A stretch of 64,000 nucleotides of DNA. It comes from Nitrosomonas sp. (GTDB taxonomy: Bacteria > Pseudomonadota > Gammaproteobacteria > Burkholderiales > Nitrosomonadaceae). The notes under the pieces are model-generated. The model was given only the letters and a program-made list of their open reading frames with translations, had not been told where the DNA came from and made no database searches. A program made the translations under genes and the position numbers. Position 1 is the first letter of the stretch, and each line of letters opens with the position of its first letter. Location of the stretch: assembly GCA_016703745.1 (NCBI GenBank), contig JADJBK010000006.1, forward strand, positions 2,294,001 through 2,358,000, read 5' to 3'. Of this stretch, positions 52,133 through 61,703 are shown piece after piece.

Positions 52133-53872
52133 TCAATTGAATTTGGCAAGAATTATCCCGAGCAGAATCAGCCCGCACAGCGCGATGGGCCAGTGGCTAA
52201 GAAATTTTTCTGATTGATCCAGGCGGGTTGACCATATGGATAAATCTGGAACACGCTGAAATATATGCTGAATTTTTAGTAACCAGTAGGGCAGCTCGTG
52301 ATTGGACAGGTAATTGAGCCAGAGCAAAATCCTCCGAATGCCGTACTCATAAAATACGAGCATATCGCCTGGTGGAATGACTAAATGAGCAATGCGCCGC
52401 CCTAGAGGCGAATTTCTAGTGGTTTGTCGGTGAAGATAGAGAAAAAGCAGGGTAGCGAGTATCAGCGGCCAGAGGCTGTTGATAATCAGTGAATGCGAGA
52501 TTTCAAAATCATCCAGCCAGTTGACAGCCATTGGTATGATAGTGATAAGTAGCAGCAGAATTATCCATGGTGCAAAATATTTGTGATCAGGGGCAGATAG
52601 GGTGTTGTCCGGTTGATTTTTTATTCTAGTCGTCAGGAGTACGAACCTTGCCATCAGCAATGCAGTTGCCACTGCACTAGCTGGCAACAGGTTTTGCCAC
52701 AGTACTTCCCAGTAGCCTGGTGCGTGTGTGGCCTGTGTTTTTAGGAGTGACTTGGCGAGCCAGCCACTTGTCAGTGGCGCACCGACCAGGGATAACGCCG
52801 GCAATAATAATCCTGTTAGCAGCCATTTCCGCGATGCTGGATGAGCGTGCAGCAGCATACCGGCCCCCATAAATAATGCACCTTTGGCGAAACCGTGATG
52901 CAAGCTGTAAATCAGGATTGTAGTCAGGATTTGAGGCCAGGCATGGGGTACAATCAGGCCAAGGCCGACAGCTGCGGTCAAAAGTCCCATTTGGCTGATG
53001 CTGGAATAGGCGAGCAGTGTCTTGGCGTCACGTTGCGTAAGTCCGATGAGAGCGCCGTAGAAGGTTGCCAGCAGACCTAATACCATCCACCATTCTCCCC
53101 AGTTTTCCAGTGTAGTTTCTCCTAATGGGAGCAGCCGCAGCCAGCCGAGTAATCCTGCCTTGAGCATGATGCCGGAGAGTACTGCGCTGGCAGGTGGCGG
53201 TGCGGCCGGGTGGGCGAGTGGCAGCCAGACATGCAGGCCAATTGTACCCACCTTAATGCCGAACCCGATCCAGGTGAGCAGCAGAATGGTATTTAGCCAT
53301 TCGGATTGTGCAAGCAGCGGACGTGCTGTTTCGAATAAAAGTGTATTGCAGGTGGATGCAGTCAATATCAGCGCGGCAAAAAGTGCTGCTTCGCCGAGAA
53401 TGACAAGGATTAGATAGCACTTGCCGGCGTACCAGGCTTGCTCACTGCGTGTATGTGCTATCAGCCCGTAAGAGGCGAAGCTCATTAGTGTGAAGAACAG
53501 ATAAAAACTAAGCATGTCGAGGGATACAATGAGCCCAATATTGCCGGCAAGCGCGAGATGAAACCAGCTGAAGAAACGTGCTTGTTGTGTGGAGGGAAGG
53601 TGGTAACGGCTATGCCAGCAGGTGAGCCCCCATAACACGCCTGTCAGCACTAGAAAAACACGTCCGGTTAAATCCAGTCCCCATTCGCTGCCCAGCAGCA
53701 ACCACGGCAATTCAATAATGGTATGGTCTGCCGCGAAAAGTGCGATAGGTAGCGCTGGAAAAGCAGCCCAAGGGGATAATCCAAGGGCAAGTGTGTGCAA
53801 CCGGGGAATCTGTAGCATACCCGCAAGCAGCAATGGCCAGATGACGCTGAATGGGAGCAATATGGTGGTCAT
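52133..53872 (-). CDS. MrpA/NuoL-like antiporter subunit lacking the TM5 glutamate
   Basis: About 579 aa from the ATG at 53872, which overlaps the mrpD stop by four bases (ATGA). About 14 transmembrane helices; Proton_antipo_M core with GIKVGTIGLHVWLPLAHP (TM7 Lys is present) and LLAYSSISQMG. The position of the conserved glutamate in TM5 (YVFWELMGL in NuoL) is YLFFTLMSF here: Thr replaces Glu. It is the last gene of the Mrp operon, corresponding to the N-terminal half of MrpA or an extra antiporter subunit. Confidence 0.82.
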   Translation of the reverse strand: MTTILLPFSVIWPLLLAGMLQIPRLHTLALGLSPWAAFPALPIALFAADHTIIELPWLLLGSEWGLDLTGRVFLVLTGVLWGLTCWHSRYHLPSTQQARFFSWFHLALAGNIGLIVSLDMLSFYLFFTLMSFASYGLIAHTRSEQAWYAGKCYLILVILGEAALFAALILTASTCNTLLFETARPLLAQSEWLNTILLLTWIGFGIKVGTIGLHVWLPLAHPAAPPPASAVLSGIMLKAGLLGWLRLLPLGETTLENWGEWWMVLGLLATFYGALIGLTQRDAKTLLAYSSISQMGLLTAAVGLGLIVPHAWPQILTTILIYSLHHGFAKGALFMGAGMLLHAHPASRKWLLTGLLLPALSLVGAPLTSGWLAKSLLKTQATHAPGYWEVLWQNLLPASAVATALLMARFVLLTTRIKNQPDNTLSAPDHKYFAPWIILLLLITIIPMAVNWLDDFEISHSLIINSLWPLILATLLFLYLHRQTTRNSPLGRRIAHLVIPPGDMLVFYEYGIRRILLWLNYLSNHELPYWLLKIQHIFQRVPDLSIWSTRLDQSEKFLSHWPIALCGLILLGIILAKFN

Positions 53873-55353
53873 GGTTGCAAAAACTCTAAATCCACAATGA
53901 AGCGTGCCCATTCCAGCGGTGTATAGGGCAGGGCGGCAAACAGGCCGGCAGCAAGTGATAGCAGTGCGGTTATCAGAGGAGGCCAGAGCAGCAAGCGGGA
54001 GGTTTTCGGGTGAGCGATCGGCTCTGTGTCTGGCCGGTCAAACCAGGCCGTGTATAAAATAGGTAAAAAATAGGCGGCATTGAGTAGCGTGCTGATGAGC
54101 AGCACACCAATTACCCAGGTAAGGCCACTTTGCAACGCTCCCATGCCCAGATACCATTTGCTGATAAAACCTGCGATCGGTGGCACGCCAATCATGCCCA
54201 GTGCGGCCAGTGTGAATGCTGTCATGGTAAGCGGCATGCGTCGACCTACTCCCTTCATTTCACTGATCTTGTGGATGCCCAGTGTTTCAGCAAGATTGCC
54301 CGCACAAAAGAATAGTGTGATTTTCATCAGTCCTTGATGTACCAGATGAACCAGTCCTCCGATTGCACCGATGGGCCCGGCGAGCGCCACGCCCAGGGTG
54401 ATATACGATACCTGGCTGACTGTGGAGAAGGCGAGTCGCCGTTTGAGGTTGTCCTGCGTGAGTGCGCGCAATGAGCCGTAAATGATAGTGACTGCTGCTA
54501 GCATCACCAGTGGTGCTGTAACGCCAAGTGTTGCAGAGAAATCAATGCCATAAACATCGTAGAGCACGCGCACGATCCCGAATGCGCCTGCCTTGACGAC
54601 CGCAACAGCATGTAGCAGTGCGCTGACTGGCGCCGGAGCGACCATCGCCTGCGGCAACCAGCCGTGCAAGGGCACCAATGCGGCTTTAACGCCTAATCCC
54701 ATAATCAGCAGCATGAAAATGATAGTTAATTGGGGATGTAATGCGGGAGATAACTGCTGTACAAAGCCTTGTGGAGTGAAATCGAGCGTGCCGGTCAGGG
54801 TGTACAGCCAGACTGTGCCGGTCAGCAGCGATACCCCTCCACCAATTGTGTAGATGAGATAGGTTCGTCCGGCCTTGCGGGCTGCTTCAGTGCCGCGATG
54901 CACGATCAAGGGATAAGCAGCCAGTGTGAGTAGCTCGTAACAGATGAGGAATGTGAGCAGATTGCCTGCCATAGCAACCCCGGAAGTTGCTGCAACACAC
55001 AGGCTGAAAAAACCAAAAAAACGGCTGCGATGAGGTGAGCCTTCCAGATAGCCGATGGCGTAAAAAGTGGTAACCAGCCATAACACGGCAGACAGGCTGA
55101 CAAACATCACAGCGAGCGGATCCATTTGTAATATGAAATCGATATTCGGTAGAAATTGAATATGGATCTGATAGTGTTGGCCTTGGTAAATATGCCAGAT
55201 CATCCAGCTGACCAGCCCAATCTTGCTGAATGCCGCCAGCAGATTCAGAGTGGTGCGGGTTCGTACGTTATTTTCCGGAAGGGTAAAAATGATGAGCCCA
55301 GATAGCAGCGAGGTCAGCAACACCAGAAGTGGCAGCCAGCTTTGCGTAATCAT
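53869..55353 (-). CDS. mrpD: Mrp antiporter subunit D-like (first copy)
   Basis: A 494-aa polytopic membrane protein of the NuoL/M/N type. The TM5 Glu (FLICYELLTLAAY) and TM7 Lys (GVKAALVPLHGWLPQA) are present, with HGAVV-type VSALLHAVAVVKAGAFG. It overlaps its neighbours by four bases on both sides. It may be MrpD or the MrpA-like antiporter unit; the two D-like genes cannot be told apart by sight. Confidence 0.85.
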   Translation of the reverse strand: MITQSWLPLLVLLTSLLSGLIIFTLPENNVRTRTTLNLLAAFSKIGLVSWMIWHIYQGQHYQIHIQFLPNIDFILQMDPLAVMFVSLSAVLWLVTTFYAIGYLEGSPHRSRFFGFFSLCVAATSGVAMAGNLLTFLICYELLTLAAYPLIVHRGTEAARKAGRTYLIYTIGGGVSLLTGTVWLYTLTGTLDFTPQGFVQQLSPALHPQLTIIFMLLIMGLGVKAALVPLHGWLPQAMVAPAPVSALLHAVAVVKAGAFGIVRVLYDVYGIDFSATLGVTAPLVMLAAVTIIYGSLRALTQDNLKRRLAFSTVSQVSYITLGVALAGPIGAIGGLVHLVHQGLMKITLFFCAGNLAETLGIHKISEMKGVGRRMPLTMTAFTLAALGMIGVPPIAGFISKWYLGMGALQSGLTWVIGVLLISTLLNAAYFLPILYTAWFDRPDTEPIAHPKTSRLLLWPPLITALLSLAAGLFAALPYTPLEWARFIVDLEFLQP

Positions 55354-56837
55354 GAGCCAGGATGAAAAAAATTGAAGGGGTTTCCGATTGTGAGCAACTC
55401 AAGTAATGGTGCAGGATAGCATCCGAGCAGGATTGAGACGAGGGCAAGTGCTAATGCAACCCACTGCATCATGGCAGGGATGGTGCGGGTCTCAGAAATA
55501 AAGCTTTCTGTCTGCGCTTGGGTGAAGGCGTGGCCAATCACTTTGAAAACATAACCTGCTGCCAGAAGTCCACCCATAAGAATGATGATTGCATATCCCC
55601 ATCGTTCCTGCGCAATGGCGGCTTCCAGTAACAGCCATTTTCCGGTGAATCCGCCACTTGGTGGCAGTCCCATGATGCTCACTCCTGCCAGGGAAAAAGC
55701 GGCAAGAGTGAGTGGCAGTCGCTGTGCGATATGATCGAACTCGAGGATGCGATCATGCCCGCTAAATAGTTGAATATTGCCAGCTGCAAGAAACATGGCG
55801 CTTTTCGCAAATGCATGTGCGAGCAACATGTAGAACGCGCCCTGCCAGGCGCCGACGAGCATCTCGTCGGATTGGTTATCTGCAAGCGGAAAAACCAGAA
55901 AAAAATAACCGAGCTGGGCAACGGTAGAATAAGCAATGAGTAATTTAAGGCGAATCTGGCGTAGCGCTAGTAGTGAACCCCAGATAATAGCAGCAGCACC
56001 GAACCATCCCAGAAGATCTGGCATTAAATTATGGATAGGGTGAAAGAGTTCCAGCCACAGGCGTGCGAGCAAGTAGAACGAAGCCTTGACCACCAGAGCC
56101 GAGAGTAACGCGCTGACCGGGGCAGCTGCACTACCGTGCGCGGGTGGCAACCAAAAATGTAATGGGAATAGCGCTGACTTAAGCAGCAGTCCGGCTGTTA
56201 TCAGCGCTAACGCGGCTTGTGTTGAGGGTTGTGCGGTAATGCGCCCGGAAAGCAGGGTGAGATCGACCGTTGCATAGGTGTGATATAGCAGGGCGATACC
56301 CAGTAGATAACACAGCGAGCCAAGCAGGCTGGTCAGTAGATAGCGAATGGCGCTGATGAGCGCATCTCTGCTGCCGGCAAGTGCGGTTAGTGCAACGGCG
56401 GAGAGGCCAATCAGTTCGAGTGTGACGTACAAGTTAAAAAGATCCGCTGATAGAAATAGCGCATTAAGCCCCGCCCATAAAAAGAGCCATAGCGACCAGA
56501 AAGCAGCGGATTTGCCGTTGTCCTGAGGCGGTATTCGAAAATAGGAAAAGGCATATAAGCTGACACCTAGCCCGGTGACGACACTCGCCATGAGCATGAA
56601 TGCACTCAACCCGTCCAGGTGAAGCTCAATTCCAAGTGGTGCGCCCCAGCCGCCCAAGGTGTAGTAATAGTCTCCTGGTGAGGTAACCAGATCGGTAAGT
56701 AACGATGCTAGTATAAGGCTTACTGCCAAAGCGGTACCTAACCCGATCCAGTGAGCATGTTTGCGAATTAGAAATGCCAGTAGCGCGCCTGTCAGTGGCA
56801 GTACGACCAGCGTTATGCCGAGATCAGGCGTGATCAT
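55350..56837 (-). CDS. mrpD: Mrp antiporter subunit D-like (second copy)
   Basis: A 495-aa polytopic protein with a TM5 Glu (LYVTLELIGLSAVAL) and TM7 Lys (LLKSALFPLHFWLPPAH), followed by SALLSALVVKASFYLL. It is the gene next to mrpC, the normal place of mrpD. It overlaps the next gene by four bases. Confidence 0.87.
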   Translation of the reverse strand: MITPDLGITLVVLPLTGALLAFLIRKHAHWIGLGTALAVSLILASLLTDLVTSPGDYYYTLGGWGAPLGIELHLDGLSAFMLMASVVTGLGVSLYAFSYFRIPPQDNGKSAAFWSLWLFLWAGLNALFLSADLFNLYVTLELIGLSAVALTALAGSRDALISAIRYLLTSLLGSLCYLLGIALLYHTYATVDLTLLSGRITAQPSTQAALALITAGLLLKSALFPLHFWLPPAHGSAAAPVSALLSALVVKASFYLLARLWLELFHPIHNLMPDLLGWFGAAAIIWGSLLALRQIRLKLLIAYSTVAQLGYFFLVFPLADNQSDEMLVGAWQGAFYMLLAHAFAKSAMFLAAGNIQLFSGHDRILEFDHIAQRLPLTLAAFSLAGVSIMGLPPSGGFTGKWLLLEAAIAQERWGYAIIILMGGLLAAGYVFKVIGHAFTQAQTESFISETRTIPAMMQWVALALALVSILLGCYPAPLLELLTIGNPFNFFHPGS

Positions 56838-56843
56838 GCCGAA

Positions 56844-57161
56844 TCAGTCATCAAACTGCTCGTCTACACCTGGTAAATGTACTCTGCCTGTCAGTGCGTG
56901 AATACGAAGCAGAATGGACAGCCCCAGAGCGGTAGCAGCAATGGCGACGACGATACCGGTAATAACCATTGCATGCGGGATGGGATCGACGATAGCGTTC
57001 GGCGTGTGTGCCGCCAGGCCGGCGAGAACCAGAAAAACGCCACAACTCATGACATTGATCGCTAGCAGCTTGCGCAGTAAATGGGTTAATACGATTAACG
57101 CATAAAGACCCAGCGAAAAAAGGCCGATACCGGTCGAAGCATACAGTATGGCAATGGTCAT
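56844..57161 (-). CDS. mrpC: Mrp antiporter subunit C (NuoK-like)
   Basis: A 105-aa membrane protein with three helices, similar to NuoK: NVMSCGVFLVLAGLA and DPIPHAMVITGIVVAIAATALGLSI are the typical motifs (the DP-ALVLTaIVI signature). It overlaps mrpB by four bases. Confidence 0.9.
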   Translation of the reverse strand: MTIAILYASTGIGLFSLGLYALIVLTHLLRKLLAINVMSCGVFLVLAGLAAHTPNAIVDPIPHAMVITGIVVAIAATALGLSILLRIHALTGRVHLPGVDEQFDD

Positions 57162-57862
57162 GGCGTTGAATGCGGTCTGCCCAGTAAAAACAGGGTGGCG
57201 AGTGTCAGGCCGATCGATAGCATGGCAAAAGTCTCGATCAGTAGTATCAGTATACCTGCCAGATCTGGTGGGAGGGAGAAGAAGGGAGCGCTATTGAACC
57301 AACCTGATGCGGCTACCAATAAAAAAACGACTAAGCCACAAACATGAATAAATCTAAGATAGATGCCGGTTAGTTCAATTGGAAGTTTCCAGCCAGTGAG
57401 TTGAATCATGATGCCCAGCGAGGCCAGTAATGCGCCTGCTTGAAAAGCGCCTCCGGGCGCGTGTGCACCTGCCCACAAGAGATAACCTGCTACCAGAACG
57501 ATGATTGGCGTTAAAAAACGTGTCAGGCTATCGAGCATTTCACCTGGCGGGTGCCTGGTGTCATCCGCTTGAACGTCAAGTGGCGCAAGTGACCATGTGC
57601 CTATTAGCGCTAGCAGCAATACTGCCATTTCCAGTAGTGTATCGTAGCCACGAAAATTGAGTAGTACCGCTGTTACCGGATGACTCACGCCACTTGCAGG
57701 GAGCTGTGCGGAAACGATCTCAATCAATTCGGCATCGCGGACTGGCAGGAAAAAGACGGAAATCATCAACCCAATAGCGACACAGATAACTAATATTGCG
57801 CTGAATATAGTTAAGGTAAGTTTGTGTAATTTTTCTGATCGCGTCACATTTTTGGTTTGCAT
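57158..57862 (-). CDS. mrpB: MrpB fused to an MrpA C-terminal segment
   Basis: A 234-aa protein. Residues about 60-90 (VTAVLLNFRGYDTLLEMAVLL) belong to the segment normally at the end of MrpA or to MbhE, and residues about 115-230 are MrpB (GYLLWAGAHAPGGAFQAG, shown by the APGGGFQAG-like motif). So it joins the end of MrpA with MrpB, completing the split of mrpA. Confidence 0.85.
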   Translation of the reverse strand: MQTKNVTRSEKLHKLTLTIFSAILVICVAIGLMISVFFLPVRDAELIEIVSAQLPASGVSHPVTAVLLNFRGYDTLLEMAVLLLALIGTWSLAPLDVQADDTRHPPGEMLDSLTRFLTPIIVLVAGYLLWAGAHAPGGAFQAGALLASLGIMIQLTGWKLPIELTGIYLRFIHVCGLVVFLLVAASGWFNSAPFFSLPPDLAGILILLIETFAMLSIGLTLATLFLLGRPHSTP

Positions 57863-58122
57863 GGTGATTTGTCTTTTCGGGCCAGAACTGCCCAGGCAGA
57901 GAGCAGCAGTGCACCTGTTAGCCCGGCACCAATTGCGATTTCAGCAAGTGCAATATCGGGTGCATCCAGCCTTATCCAGGTGAGCCCCAGTAATAAACCA
58001 AAGATGATATACAAAATAATTGCACGAAAGAGGTTGTGGCTAAATAGGGATAAGGCTGCTACCAGTGTCAAAAGCGAAGCAAGCAGGTAATCCAGTAGAA
58101 TGGGTGTCAGCGTGGTTTCCAT
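57844..58122 (-). CDS. DUF4040 (MbhD-like) piece of MrpA
   Basis: A 92-aa membrane protein with three helices; the segment RLDAPDIALAEIAIGAGLTGALLL is the DUF4040 signature found in the C-terminal part of a full-length MrpA or as MbhD. It overlaps the mrpB-type gene by 19 bases and mrpG by 16 bases. Confidence 0.85.
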   Translation of the reverse strand: METTLTPILLDYLLASLLTLVAALSLFSHNLFRAIILYIIFGLLLGLTWIRLDAPDIALAEIAIGAGLTGALLLSAWAVLARKDKSPCKPKM

Positions 58123-58409
58123 GGTGGCAGATTATTTTGTAACGCGGCACGTGCAATCAGATGACAAGTGGTGCTGGAGGCGAACAACACAAGCAGCCAG
58201 ATTAGCACCAGTTTGCCAACCACCGTCCACGACTCGGCTTGGATGCTCAGGGCTGCCACTATCAGACCCAAGCCAAGGTTGTCTGCTTTGGTGAGGGCAT
58301 GCAGGCGCGTAAAGACATCTGGAAAACGCAACAGGCCAATAGTGCCAGCCAGAAAGAAAAACCCTCCCATTGCAAGCAGCAGGATCGTGAGGTTATTTAT
58401 CATGCTCAT
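58107..58409 (-). CDS. mrpG: Mrp antiporter subunit G
   Basis: A 100-aa protein: MGGFFFLAGTIGLLRFPDVFTRLHALTKADNLG is the MrpG (PhaG) signature, truncated here in quote to its core RFPDVFTRLHA. Two or three helices. Overlaps mrpF by 17 bases. Confidence 0.9.
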   Translation of the reverse strand: MSMINNLTILLLAMGGFFFLAGTIGLLRFPDVFTRLHALTKADNLGLGLIVAALSIQAESWTVVGKLVLIWLLVLFASSTTCHLIARAALQNNLPPWKPR

Positions 58410-58677
58410 CGTCAGGTTCCATTGTTGTGTGCCAGCTGCGGCGCACGAAGGCTGTTGCCATTACCGCTGCCAGCAGCGCCAGTACCAGGGCGGCGTCACG
58501 AAAAGCGTGATTGCCAGATAATTGTGACAGGATGAGCAACATAGCCACAGTTGTGGTGCCAAACAGCTGGGCTGTCAGCATTCGGTCAGCTGGGGTGGGC
58601 CCTTGAAAGATTCGCCATAATCCTGCTGCCAGGGTACCCAGTAGAAAAGCAAGCATAATTTCGTAGAATAGGATCAT
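58393..58677 (-). CDS. mrpF: Mrp antiporter subunit F
   Basis: A 94-aa three-helix protein with RIFQGPTPADRMLTAQLFGT, the MrpF (PhaF) motif. It overlaps mrpE by four bases. Confidence 0.9.
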   Translation of the reverse strand: MILFYEIMLAFLLGTLAAGLWRIFQGPTPADRMLTAQLFGTTTVAMLLILSQLSGNHAFRDAALVLALLAAVMATAFVRRSWHTTMEPDDEHDK

Positions 58678-59186
58678 GTGGGTATTTTTTGCTTATCTGG
58701 TGTTGGCAGGACGAGATTGGTCAACCGTGCAATATGGCTTTCCAGTAGTTGCAATGACTGCCAGTAAGGCGTTCTGCCGTCGAGTACGTGTACGATTAGA
58801 CAGGACCCATCCAGGTCTGCAGCCAATGTGCCTGGGAGCAAGCTGGTGATGCTGGTCATAAAAATATGGGATGTGCCTGCCGGCAGGCGCATGGGGTACC
58901 TGATTAAAACCGGAGCCAGATTCAAGCCTGGTCGCAAAGCTCGGTAGGCGACATCGAAGCTGCTGCTGACAGAGTGGAATATGAAATAAGGAAGAAAGCG
59001 TAGCCAGCCAGTCAGCGACCATGAGGATGGCGGAAGCAACCGCCGGCTTAATAGGGTGGAAGTCAGAACAAACAGGCCGCCTAACCACCACGCAGTCAGG
59101 TTGCCGTCAGTCAACAGCCACCATATCCCAGAAAACAGGCTGGCACGGATAATTATACTGAATGTTGTCTGAGTAACGTTTTGCAT
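58674..59186 (-). CDS. mrpE: Mrp antiporter subunit E
   Basis: About 170 aa from ATG at 59186. The MrpE family motifs are TAWWLGGLFVL, the helix FLPYFIFHSVSSSFDVAYRAL, and TSITSLLPGTLAADLDGSCLIVHVLD (quoted in part). It is the first gene of the nine-gene operon; a GTG at 59228 would add 14 residues without similarity. Confidence 0.88.
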   Translation of the reverse strand: MQNVTQTTFSIIIRASLFSGIWWLLTDGNLTAWWLGGLFVLTSTLLSRRLLPPSSWSLTGWLRFLPYFIFHSVSSSFDVAYRALRPGLNLAPVLIRYPMRLPAGTSHIFMTSITSLLPGTLAADLDGSCLIVHVLDGRTPYWQSLQLLESHIARLTNLVLPTPDKQKIPT

Positions 59187-59447
59187 GAATGGATTAGTTG
59201 ACTGATTACGGTAATTATCGCCACGCACAGCAATAATTTACCCCAAGTTTCCCAAAATTAACAGATTTGAATTGATCCTTTGCGCTCACGTAGTAGAATG
59301 TCATGGTAATAGACAAGGTAATAAATCTTCATACAATGAGTTTTGAATGGCTTAGTTGGTTCCGCTATGCGCTGTTTTTGGATATATGTCTTGGGTGAAT
59401 GGGCTTGAGCGGAACTCATCATATTGATTTTACGAGGAGAGTGAGAG

Positions 59448-60074
59448 ATGGAAGCTGGAAAAAACCTGGATACTCTGGTGAAAAGTGTGTTGATATTTCT
59501 GGTAATTGGATTCTTGGCAGGTTGCGGAGACGAGCCGGAAGAATCCACTAAAGTTGGTAGGGATGCAGTTGTTGTTCCAGAATATACTCAAAGTGATGAA
59601 GCGGTGATTAGAGCTACGGAACCCTCAGTCCATGCGGATGCTGCGGAGATCACCGAATCCATTGAGAAATCATTGGATGCCATTCTTCAAGAAGCCGATG
59701 CTGTGATTAAAAAAACTGAGGAAACGCTTGGTGAGTTTAATGGTGATACTGTTAAAACCGAATTAGGCGAAATGGCGGAAGATATCGCTGAAGGATCGAA
59801 ATCCTATGTTGCAACAATAGAAGAAGCTGTTGATGAATCCCTTGAAGCCGTGCAGGAAGCCGTTCACGATGGGCATGAAATCGTTAAGGCTACTCCAGAT
59901 CTGATTCGTAAGATTCAGAACGCTTTGAATGATGCAGGATTTGATGCTGGTACTGCTGACGGTAAATTGGGTCCACGCACCCTTACTGCGCTAAAAACCT
60001 ACCAACAACAGAACGGACTGGAAGCTGGAAAATTCACCAAAGAGACATTGCGGGCATTGGATGTTTCATTTTAG
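59448..60074 (+). CDS. Lipoprotein with peptidoglycan-binding domain
   Basis: A 208-aa protein. The signal peptide ends in a lipobox LAGC at Cys near residue 26, so it is likely anchored to a membrane. An acidic, alpha-helical middle (about 50-140) with repeated AEI/EEA/DAV segments is followed by a C-terminal PG_binding_1 domain (IQNALNDAGFDAGTADGKLG, ending TKETLRALDV). It probably binds the cell wall; no enzyme domain. It is divergent from mrpE. Confidence 0.87.
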   Translation: MEAGKNLDTLVKSVLIFLVIGFLAGCGDEPEESTKVGRDAVVVPEYTQSDEAVIRATEPSVHADAAEITESIEKSLDAILQEADAVIKKTEETLGEFNGDTVKTELGEMAEDIAEGSKSYVATIEEAVDESLEAVQEAVHDGHEIVKATPDLIRKIQNALNDAGFDAGTADGKLGPRTLTALKTYQQQNGLEAGKFTKETLRALDVSF

Positions 60075-60148
60075 TTCTTGAGAGTTACTTGGAGTGGGCG
60101 TCTTGTCGGGCACATTTTAGATTCTCAATCTATTGATAAAGAGTATTT

Positions 60149-61378
60149 GTGGCGTTTCTTGTACAAAAATACGGTGGTACATCGGTAGGTAGCACTGAGC
60201 GCATCAAGCAGGTTGCTCAACGTGTTGCTGATTTTCAGGCAAAGGGTCATGCCCTTGTCGTAGTGGTTTCTGCTATGAGCGGTGAAACTAACCGTCTCAT
60301 CTCGCTGGCCAGGGAGATTCAATCTGAGCCTGACGCACGTGAATTAGACGTTATTCTGTCAACAGGTGAGCAGGTGTCGATTGCCTTGCTGGCGATGGCA
60401 CTCCACGCGCTTGGTGTGAAGGCTAAAAGTTATACTGGCTCGCAGGCCAGTATAACAACTGACAGCGCGTATAACAAAGCACGTATTCTGAAGATCGATG
60501 AAAAATTTATACGTGCGGATCTCGCCGCAGGCTATGTTGTCATCGTAGCGGGATTTCAGGGCAGAGATGATGCCGGCAACATCACTACGCTGGGGCGGGG
60601 GGGATCCGATACCACGGCCGTGGCGCTTGCGGCAGCACTTAAGGCGGATGAGTGTCAAATATATACAGATGTCGATGGTATTTATACTACGGATCCGCGT
60701 GTGGTGGCGGAAGCGCGGCGATTAAAAACGATCACTTTTGAAGAAATGCTTGAAATGGCAAGCCTGGGATCAAAGGTGTTGCAAATCCGTTCGGTGGAAT
60801 TTGCCGGAAAATACCGGGTTAAGCTAAGGGTTCTTTCCAGTTTTGAGGAGCAGGGCGAAGGAACATTGATTACCTTTGAGGAAAACAAGCAAATGGAGCA
60901 GCCCATTATTTCTGGTATCGCATTTAATCGGGACGAATCAAAAATTACGATTGTGGGTGTGCCGGATCATCCTGGCATTGCCTATCAAATATTGGGTCCG
61001 GTTGCCGATGCCAATGTTGACGTAGATATGATTATTCAGAATGTCGGGCACGATGGTACGACCGATTTTTCATTCACGGTTAACCGCAATGAATACGCTA
61101 AAACTATGGGTATCCTCAAAGACCAGATTTTGCCGCATATTGGAGCGCGTGATGTGATTGGCGGCAATCAAATTGCAAAAGTTTCCGTGATAGGCGTGGG
61201 TATGCGGTCACATGCAGGTGTTGCAAGTAACATGTTTCGTGTGCTGGCAGAAGAGGGGATTAATATCCAGATGATCGCTACTTCAGAAATCAAGATTTCG
61301 GTGATTGTGGATGAAAAATATATGGAACTGGCAGTGCGGATATTGCACAAGGCTTTCGATTTGGATCAGGAGCGGTAA
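60149..61378 (+). CDS. lysC: Aspartate kinase
   Basis: A 409-aa monofunctional aspartokinase, first step for lysine, threonine and methionine. Starts with GTG (VQKYGGTSVG is the kinase motif), has the TTLGRGGSDTTAVALA catalytic region, and two C-terminal ACT domains (ITIVGVPDHPGIAYQIL and VSVIGVGMRSHAGVAS) that bind feedback effectors. The length fits the alpha subunit, and the beta subunit may start inside. Confidence 0.95.
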   Translation: MAFLVQKYGGTSVGSTERIKQVAQRVADFQAKGHALVVVVSAMSGETNRLISLAREIQSEPDARELDVILSTGEQVSIALLAMALHALGVKAKSYTGSQASITTDSAYNKARILKIDEKFIRADLAAGYVVIVAGFQGRDDAGNITTLGRGGSDTTAVALAAALKADECQIYTDVDGIYTTDPRVVAEARRLKTITFEEMLEMASLGSKVLQIRSVEFAGKYRVKLRVLSSFEEQGEGTLITFEENKQMEQPIISGIAFNRDESKITIVGVPDHPGIAYQILGPVADANVDVDMIIQNVGHDGTTDFSFTVNRNEYAKTMGILKDQILPHIGARDVIGGNQIAKVSVIGVGMRSHAGVASNMFRVLAEEGINIQMIATSEIKISVIVDEKYMELAVRILHKAFDLDQER

Positions 61379-61446
61379 TCTGTTTGTGCCAAACTATGCT
61401 AATATGGCAACCCGCATGTCAGCGTAACGCTAAAAATATTGAAATC

Positions 61447-61538
61447 GGAGAGATGGCCGAGTGGTCGAAGGCGCTCCCCTGCTAAGGGAGTATAGGCTCA
61501 AAAGCTTATCGAGGGTTCGAATCCCTCTCTCTCCGCCA
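61447..61538 (+). tRNA. tRNA-Ser(GCU)
   Basis: GGAGAGA pairs with TCTCTCC; the long variable arm is typical of Ser tRNA. The anticodon GCT (61481-61483) sits in the loop CTGCTAA. CCA is encoded at 61536-61538. The integrase gene follows within 170 bp, so the 3' part (GTTCGAATCCC...) is the probable island attachment site. Confidence 0.96.
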
Positions 61539-61703
61539 ACTATGCACCAGCAGTTGCCCACAGTTGCCAAATATACCCTTATAGATAAACAGTTTCGATA
61601 GATTTAAGGCAACACTGGGCAACAACGGGAAATGTGGGTAACAAGATTAAAATGCGGGTAATATTGAGGGTAGGTTCAAGTACCTCTGAAAACTTGCCCT
61701 CAT

